Origin: Pelecanus crispus
Lineage: Eukaryota > Chordata > Aves > Pelecaniformes > Pelecanidae
Assembly (NCBI RefSeq): GCF_030463565.1
Contig: NC_134656.1
Coordinates: 5,318,501 to 5,382,500, forward strand
DNA length: 64,000 bases
Reading direction: 5' to 3'
The first letter of the stretch is position 1. Every line of letters starts with the position of its first letter. The translations under genes were made by a program, and so were the position numbers. The notes under the pieces were generated by a model. That model was not told where the DNA came from. It saw only the letters and a program-made list of their open reading frames with translations, and did no database searches. Positions 54,301 through 64,000 of the stretch are shown in pieces.

Positions 54301-55612
54301 TCATTTTGATGTATAAGTTAGGCCAACTACTGTTCTCTATCCAATTTCTCTCTTCGATGAAATAGAGGTAGTAGATGAGATGAGAAAATGAGATTAAAAT
54401 GTTACGTTACAGGAAAAATGTAATTGTTCTCCATCTAGATTTCTCCACATACCTGCCAGACTATTCCAGTAGTAACAATGATGGTAATACTTATCCGTGC
54501 TTTTAAGTACAAATAGACTACAAGTAATGGGATGTATTCATGATGTGTGTAAAGTTCATGTGTAGCAAAGCTATTTGAAATGCCTTTTATTTCTTTAGAG
54601 TTCAGATTCTTAAAACTTCGTTTGAAAAGAACATCTACCATACTGTTGACTATGAAGAACATATTTTTACTTCAGAGGTATGATGAACTTTCGTTGCTTT
54701 CTTGTTTTTAATAATTTTTAATTGTTTAATTTTACCAACAGATATCACTGTTGACCTTTTTCCATAGAAAGTCTTTATCCTCAGCATTTTTTTAATGCCA
54801 CATAAGTATTTTTGTAGTTTTTCATTGTCATAAAGTATCCTTTAATATAACAATATTCAGTGTTTTAGGGCTAGATTTCACCCATTCGAAGGTGTGTGTG
54901 CAATTATCTGGAAAACTGCTGCAAGATTTATTCTGTATTCTGTGGCTTTGTTTACCAGTGTTAATCATCCAGAAAAGAACAAATTTAAAATGCAAGTCCC
55001 TTTCCTTAGGCAGGTGGATGCATGTGCATCTGTATCTCTGTTATAAACCATTTAGGGATGTAATTGTCTTCTTGAAAATGGGTTACCAGTTGTGAGCAGA
55101 GAAGATGCATTCAGTATCTTTTTATAGATGCATCTGATGAAAGAAGACATAAAAGGACTCCAAGAGAAACTTCTTAAAGAAATGGTAAATGAAGTTATCT
55201 TGTCCTCATTTTTATTTATTGTTTAAGTATAGCTGTTTGAACAATAAATTACTAAAAACTGTAATTTCTAGTCCCCTATCAAAAATAAAAATTAGTCAGA
55301 ATCCAAGTATCACTGAGATGTTATACTTCAGACATTATCTGGGTGATAAAAGCAGCAGGTAGATATGGATATACTGTTTTAGTTCTGAGGCTTAATGCGT
55401 TGAATGTTGACGTGGAAAAGTATCACATTTGATATGTTAAAAGCAGCATATACTTTGCACCAGAATTACAATACTTGAAAAAAACAAAAGGAAGATTTTA
55501 TTTAAAGTGTGTGACAAATCTAATGCTTTTTGCACAGCAAGAAGAGGAACTGTGTAATGTTCGCAGAGGATTGCAGACATTGTTTCAAACAGAAGACAGA
55601 ATTCTGAAGTAA
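26482..55612 (+). CDS. SYCP2: SYCP2, synaptonemal complex protein 2, complete coding region
   Basis: SYCP2 is a meiotic chromosome axis (lateral element) protein. It partners SYCP3 through a C-terminal coiled coil and is needed for synapsis and crossing-over. I traced 44 coding exons that read without a stop for 4,329 bases, giving 1,442 residues (human about 1,530). Start: the exon at 26461 holds ATGGCAGCC with A at -3 and G at +4. The stop TAA ends at 55612. The order of parts is an N-terminal armadillo-like region, an SPT16M-like domain, a long charged Ser/Lys-rich middle, and a C-terminal helical region. Similarity to human SYCP2 is visible throughout, for example [25 protein letters not shown] and [20 protein letters not shown]. 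Odd points are one apparent AT–AC intron, two GC–AG introns and a CAGCAG acceptor. The exon lists are given in the four segment entries. Confidence 0.96.
27689..28615 (+). other. SYCP2 intron 3, apparent AT–AC intron
   Basis: The intron starts ATAAGTAAAA and ends in a pyrimidine-rich tract followed by AC (TTATTTTCCCTTTAC). Joining 27688 to 28616 gives LIGR-MVNWFEK, which aligns without a gap to human LIQK-MVAWFEK as I recall it. The donor ATAAGT differs from the U12 consensus (ATATCCTT), so this would be the U2-type class of AT–AC introns. A GT–AG alternative (GTAAAA at 27693; AG ending at 28599) is in frame but adds six residues. Confidence 0.7.
34244..34255. repeat. poly(G) tract of 12
   Basis: An uninterrupted run of 12 G lies in an SYCP2 intron. 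It is a simple repeat and prone to length error in sequencing. Confidence 0.85.
35583..35842 (+). mobile_element. CR1 LINE 3' fragment, plus orientation, in SYCP2 intron
   Basis: About 260 bases form a CR1 3' end. They begin with the ACGAGAGGAAATGGCATCAA segment, continue through GTTCAGGTTGGATATTAG and GAAGCACTGGAACAGGCTGC, and end in TTCTATGATTCT. It is 5'-truncated, non-coding, and lies between SYCP2 exons 14 and 15. Confidence 0.93.
36813..46361 (+). CDS. SYCP2: SYCP2 coding exons 16-31: central disordered region (residues 421-899)
   Basis: Exons: 36813-36965, 38049-38148, 39355-39473, 40240-40335, 40463-40535, 40640-40697, 41453-41574, 41923-42020, 42522-42637, 43430-43460, 44079-44143, 44251-44308, 44972-45027, 45555-45603, 45725-45899, 46294-46361. 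The region is Lys/Ser/Glu-rich with little fold expected. It nevertheless contains islands close to human SYCP2: [54 protein letters not shown] and [20 protein letters not shown]. The exon ending at 40535 uses a GC donor (TTTAG then GCAAGT). The acceptor at 46291-46296 is CAGCAG and could yield two isoforms differing by one residue. Confidence 0.92.
47137..47192. repeat. pair of short hairpin-forming repeats in an SYCP2 intron
   Basis: The first unit, AACTGAAG-AGGG-CTTCAGTT (47137-47156), is a perfect 8-bp stem with a 4-base loop. A second, slightly degraded copy, AACTGAGG-AGGG-TTTCAGTT, follows at 47173-47192. No function is known. Confidence 0.6.
48034..52229 (+). CDS. SYCP2: SYCP2 coding exons 32-38: Ser/acidic-rich region (residues 900-1288)
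   Basis: Exons: 48034-48213, 49021-49207, 49647-49897, 50009-50179, 50969-51056, 51633-51794, 52102-52229. This is the least conserved part. It includes a basic patch ([15 protein letters not shown]) followed by a phosphoacceptor-like run ([13 protein letters not shown]). A conserved segment comes later ([20 protein letters not shown], then [20 protein letters not shown], matching human SESVSSLSTNDFSIPWETW). The last exon appears to end in a GC donor (ATTGAG then GCAAGA). No GT nearby keeps the frame with the following exon, which begins [12 protein letters not shown] like human IRHKMLSYFTTQ. Confidence 0.9.
52555..52836 (-). mobile_element. CR1 LINE 3' fragment, minus orientation, in SYCP2 intron
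   Basis: About 280 bases read on the plus strand from ATAGAATGGTTTGGGTTGGA through CCATGGGCAGGGACACCTTC to CCCTTGTCCTGTCAC. This is the reverse complement of a CR1 3' end. It is 5'-truncated and sits between SYCP2 exons 38 and 39, antisense to the gene. Confidence 0.94.
53160..55612 (+). CDS. SYCP2: SYCP2 coding exons 39-44: C-terminal helical/coiled-coil region (residues 1289-1442)
   Basis: Exons: 53160-53254, 53337-53436, 54199-54257, 54599-54677, 55128-55184, 55538-55612. This is the SYCP3-binding helical end. [34 protein letters not shown], then [16 protein letters not shown] correspond almost residue for residue to human [20 protein letters not shown]...EEELLNVRRELMSVF. The pattern of hydrophobic residues every three to four positions suits a coiled coil. 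The stop TAA lies at 55610-55612. Confidence 0.95.
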
Positions 55613-58600
55613 TATTTTCAGATACCTTCCTGAAATTCAAGGTGAATATAAACAATCTTTTATAATGTAAAATTTGACAACTTTTTTTTTTTTTTGTACA
55701 CTCAAGGAAACTATTGTAATGGAAGCCTATTTTCCTTAACAACATTAAAATCTTTGTGGATAAGACTTCTCCTTTTATATGTGAGATTTGGAATTATTTT
55801 ACTGAATCTGCTAAAATGCAATATGTAAATTTTTTTATTTTTAGCACATGCTATTTTTTAAGAAGTCTTTAACAATTTTTGTAGGCTATTTAACTGACTT
55901 TCAGAGAAATCACTTTGAATTTCACTTTGAATCCACGTTTTGGGTTTGTGTGTACAGAATACCCCTTCTGTCTGATCCAGAGTATAGTCAGAAGTTATTT
56001 AGGGATCAAATTGTCTGTTTTGATCTCAATCCTGTTTGTCTGTGGTATTAGACTTCAATAGGAGTTTCTAAGAGAAAACAAAACTCTAAACACTTGTGGT
56101 TGAACTACGTTGCAAATAGTTGTATTAAATATTTCAAAAATCTATTGTCTTTTTTTTTTTTACAAAATGATGTTACTACTATTTTGATTTAAATCAGTAA
56201 TACATATTTTTCACATCAGTCAAACAAAACTTACTGCTGCACAAATATTTTGTGCAAGAAAACGGATAGCAAGAGGGTCTCCTATCTGTAGCTCAGAATT
56301 GCATCCTACATACTAATGCAATCTATTCCATACACTTAGAGTTCAGAAGATTTCCTAAGAAAACGGCCAGTGAGTCATAATTTACACTTCTCCTTTGTTG
56401 CCATGTATCAACTAGAAGGTTTCTTCTGAATATTTACGATGTGCAACTCCTAAGCTAATATTTCTCTGAATTTGCTTTTAAATTAGAAAAAAACTACCTT
56501 GCATTTTATAGTTGCTTAACAACCTTTTAATCTTTTTTAACTTGCTGTCCTGCATGTATGTACTGTAAACTTTTCAGGCTCAGAACAATACCTTTAATTT
56601 TTTTCATTTAGTTGTCTTTAAAAATGGGGATTCAAACCTTACAGCTGATCAGGAAGTGACAGATGTAGAGAATAACTCGTAGAATGTGCATGTCTTGGAG
56701 CTTGTCTGCATTACCCCATGCGGAGCTGCCTCTTTACCATGGAACTGCCTCCGGATGACACTCCCAGCATCTCGGGAGCCTGAGCTCACTCAGCACCACA
56801 CTCACACAACTTCACAGCTTCTGGAGCAGGGCTGAAGACATGCTTGTCTGTAGCTGATGCTATGACTGCAGAGGTCTCGAGAGAATATATTAGCCAATTA
56901 GGGGGTGACAGCCCTTCACAACTTGCTTTATAGTCCTTATTTTATATTCCATTATACCTCTTATTTTGTCCTTTGTCTTTAACATACACACTTCTCTGTC
57001 ATTTCTTCCATTACCCCCCTCTACCCTCTGAACTCTTCTGGTTTTCCTCAGTTTCCTTTCTATATTTCTAATACTGCTTTTATTATCGACAGAGACCTTT
57101 ATTTACAGTAGTGTTCTTTGATCTAATTTTTTCTCATACGTTACTGAAACCACTCAGTCTGTATCTTTCAAATTCTTGTTTATTTTCATTCCAGCTAGTT
57201 CTGAATGAGGCTATTATATTGCTATTATTATTGTCTAATATTTTTTTAAAAGTCTAATAGATGGGCTTTCATCATTTTAAGTTGTTGTCTGCTACTTAAG
57301 TCTCATGTTGATTTGACTTCCTTCAAACCCACCTATCATTTTTTCAAAATATTTATCCAGTAGAAGTTCCCTGCTGAACCTCACCACTATCTGCATCTTT
57401 GGTGATACTTTACCAGTTCCTTTTATTAATTCTTTGTTGGCTTGCCCATGCAATCTGTCTGTCCTACAGGTACTTCATGTATATTTGATTTATCCTTCAT
57501 TATTTCTGAGACTAACCATTTCCTAAAGTTTATTTTCAGAGAGAAAAAAGGCATGATTTAAAATTGAATTTTAAGGTAAAGTTAAGGTAGAAAACTCTTT
57601 GACAGAGGTCCTCAAAGAAAATGGGAAAATCTGTTGATTTCTAAATTACTTCTGTATCTTTATCCTAATACTGTTTTTAAATTAAAGAAAAAAGAAAATT
57701 CCATACTCATAGACTGTAGCCTGAACTCAGCACTCACTGAGCAAGCTACTGTAATTTAAAAGTTTGCCTCATTCAGAGCAGCGGGTAGGACCCAGAGGTG
57801 TTGGGAAAGGACCTAGGTTATTACCAACCTAAATTAATCTATGATTTTATGAAAAAGATTGCTTTTATTCTTATTGAGAATACCATCTTTAAAAAACAAC
57901 TTCTTAGATCAGAAATGGATGCGATAGATTTCTATCCAGTGTGCACTGAGAGTAGAATGCAGAGTAATTGGTGTTCTTAGACTTTATTTGATGGGAAATG
58001 GTTTATTTTAAATGGAAATAGTTGTAAATGAAATATATTTCTTATGAATTAATTTTAAAAACACAAGGCTGTGTTGTCTCTGGAAACTACTGTATTGAAA
58101 TTGCTACTCATCCCATCTACGTAAGTGTACTTAATGCTTTTCTAATTTCTCTGAGCCTCCTGCTTTCTGTGGGGTTTTTTTGAGCCTGTGATCACTGTCA
58201 CCTCCACTAGATGGACCTCATGAGATGTTAAACTGGTCCAATTGAATTTTATCTGTATATGAAACAGTATTTTTGTCTTAACTGTACAAGGTTTAAAAAG
58301 TGCACTACAAGGCCCAAATTCTTTTCTTAAAGTGAGTCCATATTGCAAAAATAATACAACTGCTACTTTTAGTGAGGACTCATGATAAAATGGAAGTATG
58401 AAATTTTCCTGTCCACCTATCAGTCTTTACCCCAGCCCATTAACTTGTAAAAACTTTGAGCAGGTACAATCAAATTTAACAAATGTAAAATTGTGAAGCA
58501 TATCATGAAGGAGTATTCACAAAGGCAAAGTTCAGCATAGGGACATGGCTTTTTTTTTTTTTCGCTTTTTTTTTTGTTTTGTTTTTAGTTTGTGGATGGA

Positions 58601-59840
58601 AAACCCCAGGGGTCATTCAAAGCAGACACCTAGGTGAAGTGATAGGAATTGTGCACTGCTGGCCTGTTTCTTTTTTCCGTTGGGAAGAAGCGGCACAAGA
58701 ACAGCCTCCCTAAGCTAAACATGCCTTCAGGGGATGCCCTTCTAAGTTCCAGCAGTAACGGAGCACAGTATGTGGCCCAGTGAATGCGTGCAGTCTCCAA
58801 ACAACTTGATAGACTTGGCCACCAGTGAGCTGACAGTAGGTAGCTGACAGTGATCATGTGTGGCTCTGAAGCAGTCACAACTTTCTGTCTCTTACCAGAC
58901 CAAAGCAGAAAAAAGGCTGGGATGCTTGTGATGGAAGGACAGCTGAGAACATGGGGAAGAAGCGAAGCATATTGCTGCATAACTACAAGATGGTTAAGTT
59001 GCATTAGTCATACAGCTCATATACATTGTTTGAAATTTAAAAAGCTGCTGTAAGTTACCCTTAAAATATTTTTGTTTATTATATTTTTCGACATAATTTT
59101 AATGTGTTTTATACGGTATTTTTATTACCAGTGAAAGTATGCATCACTGCTAAACAGGAGTGTTACTTTCATGGATTATTAGCCAAGTTTGTAGTTAACA
59201 GTGGGTCACCTACTGTTCTCAAAGTAAAAATGGTTCTTCTGATGAAGAAATTTTTCTGTCCTTCCTGTTTACCCTTTCTGTATATTACACCTGGACTATC
59301 ATTATATTGTTGTTTAGAATTAATAGTATTAATAATAAAATGATTGATAAATATGCTAGTATGTTAAAAGGCTAGTTATAATGTTATGTATTTCTGTGAA
59401 AGCCAGCAAGTTATAAAATTGCAATAAATAAAACAAAAAAATCTTTGGATCAAGTAATTGGGTAATTCAAGTCTTCAACTGATAGTCACCTAAGTCAAAC
59501 GGTAAAAAGTTGTACAAAATCATAACTAGCTACAACGAAGCTAGTAAGCATCACTGGTCCTGGGCACCACATCTTCCATGATTTGGGAATGAATTTCTTC
59601 TAGCGCTGCCCTTACTGACATCTGTTTTAAATGTTGCACTGTATGTTCTTACCTTCCATTCTTAAATGTTAGTTTATCCAAAGGATAGCACTGTATTTAT
59701 GTTATTTCATTCCCATACTGAGCAGCAGAAGAGAATTGAAAGTTAGTCTCTCCACTGTTTGCATGGATTATATTCACCATCTTGCAGGAATTTAGTAGTA
59801 GTCTATACAAACAGTTTTACATACCTATACAAACAGTTTT
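55613..59840. other. SYCP2 3' UTR and spacer between convergent SYCP2 and PHACTR3
   Basis: The SYCP2 3' UTR begins here. A nearby ATTAAA at about 55744 could end a short UTR, while AATAAA signals near 59333 and 59425 would imply a long one. GC-richer blocks at about 56690-56880 and 58600-58830 stand out from the AT-rich background but show no recognisable gene or repeat family. A poly(T) stretch lies near 58551-58582. Confidence 0.45.
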
Positions 59841-59846
59841 ACATAC
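59803..59846. repeat. perfect 22-bp tandem duplication
   Basis: The 22-base unit starting CTATACAAACAGTTTTAC occurs twice back to back (59803-59824 and 59825-59846) with no mismatch. This suggests a recent replication-slippage or repair event. It lies at the inferred 3' end of the PHACTR3 transcript, directly beside a minus-strand AATAAA signal. Confidence 0.85.
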
Positions 59847-59855
59847 CGTATTTTC

Positions 59856-61129
59856 TTTATTATTTTCACGCTTCATGGAGATCATCTCAATGAAGCTACA
59901 AGATGGAGAGTGCCTTTTTCAAGTTTTTTAACATTGAACAACTTCCTAAAAGGATAGCATTTAACTCTTGCAGAGAAATTTTTGTCTTGTGAGTGTATGT
60001 CCCATTTTTTGCTGTCTTGTCAGGCATGCTTTCCAGCTATCAGTGGTGGTTTGTTGGGTGGTTTTAGTTTTTTGTTTTAGTAGCATTTTGAGTAGAATTC
60101 TCAGATGCTTCTACATGTCAGGCATTATTAAAACATTTAGCTTTACGTTTTTCTGAACCAGCTCTATTTGCTTTGTTATTAGCATTTAGTAACGTTTTTC
60201 TTCTTACTGTCAAGAAAACATTGAAATCATTTGTTTGCTAAACATCGAAGTACATTGTTACATCTATGGTTGTCCAATTTAGTAATTTTGAATGAGAGTA
60301 ACAGTGAACTTAATTGTCATTCTTTAGAGGGCCAGAACCTCAACTAGTGTAGAATGACAATCATGTTTTGCTGGTGAGGATCTGGTCCAAAACATCGATA
60401 TTCCACAAGATGGAAAACCTTGGTCATCCTTCTGAAGTCTCTGTGTTGATAAAGAAGCGACATGATCTGGTGCATGATAACTGTAATCTCTTCCCTTCCC
60501 AACTGTCCCTGGGAAAAAAAGAGCTTTAGGAAACGTGTTCATTTCCTGCAATAAGTAGTCATTTAATTAAAGAACAAAAGTAACAGGAATCAAAAATGCT
60601 TGCAGCTGTGATTCTGTTAGACATTATATAAAAAAGAATGAAATTATAATACATTAAATTAGTTTTTAGAACATGAACTTAAGTGTTTTACAAACTAATT
60701 GTGGTAAGTTCAAAATGTCTTGTCAACGTAATACTGAATGACAGTGTGTCATGTCCATTTATGTCAGAGGCCTTGGAATGGTAAAGCCTGTACATGCACA
60801 ACGTCTCCTTTTCCAAGATAGACTGCAAAACAGTTTAAAACAAGTGTCAAAGGAGAGTAGTAGGTTCTTTCAAGTAGCTTTACTTCAGTCTTTTTCAGCA
60901 GATCGTCCCACTCCACAGGCCATCGCTCTTCTGACTTCAGAGCGAAGTACATCTCTGGCGTTTCTTTCTGTACGTAAGTGCTGCAGAGACTTCCATCTGC
61001 AGAGTCCTTCTTTCACATAAACATCAAGGTATCCTGGTCTGAACGTTAGGGAAAGACTTATATATTCCCTGATGTGTGTTCAGCAGCAATATCAAAAAGT
61101 AAAGACAGATTCTTCTCAGAAGAAAATTT
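59856..61129 (-). other. probable 3' UTR of PHACTR3
   Basis: The minus strand downstream of the PHACTR3 stop codon (61130-61132) runs to an AATAAA signal (plus-strand TTTATT at 59856-59861), giving about 1.27 kb. A minus-strand ATTAAA near 60561 could give a shorter form. A 62-codon frame at 60764-60952 lies within it and has no recognised homology. Confidence 0.5.
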
Positions 61130-63245
61130 CTATGGCCTGTGAAATCTAGGAGAAATAGAGACATTTTTCAAACCACTTTGAAATGAAAAATATATATATA
61201 TATATAAAATTCTGTGTTAGAGTAACAATTTTTTTTTTTTAAAAAAGTATTCATTCTGTTTAGAGGTATGGTTTTGAAGAATATTAGCAACTTAAGTCTT
61301 AATTTTCACCAACACGTTTCCACACGTATGCCATGACTGTAGTGCAGTTACAGTCCTCAGGGCCCAGTCTAACCAGTTCACAGTTATTTGGGAGTGCAAG
61401 TGCAAATATAGGTGTGGGGTTAATTTTGTTGTTTTTTCTTTTAGGAATTAAGCCACAGTTTGTCATTGGTAGAAATATTCTTTATTGTGCAGTGATCTTG
61501 TTATTTTGTAAGAGTTAAGCAATGTTGAGCTGATGCTTTGGAAAATATCAGGACATACTGTTGGTTTAATGTACAGTAGTCTTAAGAGTCTGTCTGGAAT
61601 AAATACATTCTTGCTCTGTATGTTTGTTCTTTTGGCTGAGATACGTAATTAAAGTCCCAATCATTTGTAATGCTTTAGCACTAATGGTAAATTGTAAGCC
61701 TGTTTACTCTTAATATCCTGAACAAATTTCAAAATATATCATTATAATCTACTTAAACTCCCCAGGTAGCTTCAATTAGAGAAGGTATATCTCACTTTCA
61801 GACTTAAACTGCAGCCATTCCATTTTTCCCCCCCGCCCCCTGTATTTCATTCTATTAGTGCATCGATATCTTGCCATAAATACTAAGTCCTGTAATGTTA
61901 AAAGGGCCCTAACAATTGCATGAAGTATGCATAGTTCGCTAATTCCATAGAATTGTATAAATATAGCATTTAGATCAATGTACGTTGCATTTACAGCTCA
62001 AGTGTGTTTGCCTAGACCATCTTTTCATTGAATGTCCAAAGCTCAGTTAAGCTGGCACTCATTCTGAGTTCAGAAAAGCACGGAAACGTGGGCCCAGGCG
62101 CTGCTGACATGAGCCTTCCAGCATGCGAGACTGCGCACCACCTTCCTTAGTACAGTGTTGGGCAACTTATTTTAGCAGCAAGCACACCTGAGAATGCTTA
62201 CAGACGTGGCAAGAGTACACTGTGCTCCCAGTAACTCCTAAAATTGTGTTTTAAGAGCAATTGGACTTGTTCAAGAGACGTAATAGAAATTGTAGGAAAT
62301 AACTGGTTGCTATTTCAATTTTTCTCTAGCAAGTTTTTTTTGCAAGTAACAGTGGCTGTGGACTTAGCCTCTCTCACATTTTTTCCCACTTAGAAAAGGA
62401 AAACGAACGTTTCGTGCATGTTTGATCATAGCACCTGTCATCAGTGCTGGCACATGAAGCAAGCACTGGACTGACTAGGTTGACACTGGCCCAACCGCTC
62501 AGAGAGTGACAAGAGCCCAAACCAGTTCTCTCTCCGGACCTCTCTGCTGGACTGCCATTAAGTGGGGTTTGGGGAGTTGCACTCCTTCCAATAGCAACTG
62601 GGCCGGCATTCAAGTGATACTGAAATCTACAGGCTGAATCCATTGGAACAAATCCAATTAGAACAAATGCATTACTTACAGGCATTATGTATGTCTTGTT
62701 ACAGTATGTAGAATTTTATATTTCTTAGCAGGGAAGTTGCAATGTTTTGATAATGAGGTTGCACGCTCAAGTACATTTAATTAAAAAACCTTTTTATAGT
62801 GTATTAAGTTCATCTAATTTTAAAAAATCGTATTTTTTTCTATGTTATACCCTACATTTAATTTTTTGTCGTAGCTTTTCAATCTTCGGTACAAAGAATG
62901 CAAGCTGAGTGATGTTCTGGAGAAGGTCTGGGGACTTCCTCAGCACATACTAATCAAAGAAAGAAAGAAAGAAAAAAAAAAAAGCCCAAAAAACCCAAGA
63001 AAAGCCAAGTTCTGAACAGGAAGACAAATACTTCCATTTTCTTTTAAAATAAAGCTTCCTTTGCGGATTCTTCTCCGACATCCAGCATGTAAGAGCAAAA
63101 TTTACAGATTCAGGACTTGAGCAGACTGTTTTTAGCAGGCAATGGAAATAAATAGCTGGAAAACTGACCTTGTCAAATGTTTGCTTGATGCATGTACCTC
63201 CATTTCATTACTTTTGTATTCATTTAGCTCTTTCCGAATTGCTGC
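61130..63245 (-). CDS. PHACTR3: PHACTR3, phosphatase and actin regulator 3, last two coding exons (partial at right edge)
   Basis: This is the C-terminal end of a PP1- and actin-binding nuclear-scaffold protein. The exon at 63169-63245 (77 bases) encodes [17 protein letters not shown] then HASSKHLT plus two bases of Arg. The last exon's coding part (61130-61145, only 16 bases) completes Arg and adds FHRP and a stop. KHLTRFHRP is the invariant C terminus of the PHACTR family, which docks PP1, and the whole segment matches human PHACTR3 as I recall it. The acceptors are CCTAG at both exons, and the donor is AG then GTCAGT. The intron between them spans 61146-63168. Upstream exons (RPEL repeats and others) lie beyond base 64000. 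The gene converges on SYCP2, as expected from the conserved gene order. Confidence 0.93.
61191..61206. repeat. (TA)n microsatellite
   Basis: A short perfect TA run lies in the last PHACTR3 intron, followed shortly by poly(T). Confidence 0.8.
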
Positions 63246-64000
63246 CTAGGAATGGAAAATAGAAGAAGGTTAACAAATAATTTTGTGTTTATAAACATTG
63301 TAAAATACCAGACTTGCAGAGCAAAACAGGAGTTTTCTGAAGGAGAAATAATAGGTATTGGGTATAGCAAAGCATACTATGCCAGTAGAGATGCTGTATT
63401 TAGATTATGTGGATTGGTGATGTGATGATACTTATCATTCAGTACGGACTGCTGACAGGGTCACTTCTGTCTAGAAGCAATTCTGACAGGAGAATAAAAC
63501 CACAGTGCTTATTGTCTCACATTTAATAAGATTCCAGTTAAAATTTATTAAAGATTAAGAGAAGTTGCTGAGAAATTGATCAGCTGGTCAACTGATTTGT
63601 ATGGAATTTCAGTGTGTGTCTTTTTTTTTTTTTTTTTTTTAATAAAAATTGGACTGTTTGCCTTATCACAACTTGCAAATACCAGTCCAGACTGTGTTAT
63701 CACCTGTATCCATAGGATTGCACAGTCACAAGTGAAGAAAAATATTCTCTTTTGGTGCTTAATATAATGAAATTCAAGACTATAAAAATGGGAGCATTCT
63801 TGTGTTTAAATGGCAACCGAGTGTGAACTGGAACATCCAGGTATTTTCACAGAGTGGTACTTTGTAGTTTAGCTGTCTAAAATTATGAGGCTTGTACCAA
63901 TGTTCATGTTTTATGTCAGAGATTTGGCTTATAAAAAAGAAAAATGAGAAAAAATAATGTATTTGTCTACTCTGAAAGAGAAGGTTTTCAGTCAGAAACT
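63246..64000 (-). other. PHACTR3 intron, right edge of window
   Basis: This minus-strand intron lies upstream of the 77-base PHACTR3 exon. I see no other exon with family residues here. It contains a poly(T) run near 63622-63640. Confidence 0.6.

Noticed and set aside
60764-61020. Overlapping frames on both strands near the PHACTR3 stop (62 and 89 codons)
   Set aside because: Both fall in the PHACTR3 3' UTR, and neither resembles a PHACTR C terminus or any domain I know.
62374-62685. A 103-codon minus-strand frame within the last PHACTR3 intron
   Set aside because: The exons on either side join in phase without it, and it shows no PHACTR residues. An alternative exon cannot be excluded but is not supported.
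62881-62960. Exon-like stretch on the minus strand with AG before it in the last PHACTR3 intron
   Set aside because: Its translation does not fit the PHACTR tail, which is fully accounted for by 63169-63245 and 61130-61145.

Overview
The window is bird nuclear DNA. Three CR1 LINE fragments are present, two of them still ending in the ATTCTATG-type 3' tail typical of avian CR1. Genes have many short exons, and promoters sit in GC-rich CpG islands. The gene order CDH26 – FAM217B – PPP1R3D – SYCP2 – PHACTR3 matches my recollection of human 20q13.33 in inverted orientation, which supports each assignment. The species cannot be named from the sequence.

Layout. (1) 1–5.2 kb, minus strand: the 5' part of CDH26, an atypical cadherin; seven coding exons run from the signal peptide into the extracellular cadherin repeats, then off the left edge. 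(2) 5.46–6.21 kb: a 5'-truncated CR1 just upstream of the CDH26 CpG island. (3) 9.7–14.4 kb, minus strand: FAM217B with a large last exon and a probable long 3' UTR. (4) 15.6–16.7 kb: a CpG island between the head-to-head genes FAM217B and PPP1R3D, holding an unexplained open frame with repeated Asp-Ser-Leu units. (5) 16.9–17.8 kb, plus strand: PPP1R3D, a glycogen-targeting subunit of protein phosphatase 1. (6) 17.8–24.6 kb: no gene seen. (7) 24.6–25.5 kb: the SYCP2 CpG island, followed by the complete SYCP2 coding region, 26.5–55.6 kb, plus strand. I traced 44 coding exons in one uninterrupted phase, giving 1,442 residues. (8) 55.6–64 kb: the convergent 3' end of PHACTR3 on the minus strand.

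The genes share no pathway: CDH26 is an adhesion molecule, FAM217B is uncharacterised, PPP1R3D directs PP1 to glycogen, SYCP2 is a meiotic chromosome-axis protein and PHACTR3 binds PP1 and actin. They are a conserved syntenic block.

The observations most worth following are: (a) a candidate N-terminal exon of PPP1R3D encoding seven DSL[E/Q]-type repeats, which a 237-base intron with a good branch site would join in frame to the PP1-subunit ORF; (b) a probable AT–AC intron in SYCP2, where the protein alignment demands an ATAAGT...AC junction; (c) two GC–AG introns in the same gene; and (d) short, strongly conserved islands inside the otherwise divergent middle of SYCP2. All exon calls come from reading splice signals and frame and from remembered human protein sequences; no search was run.
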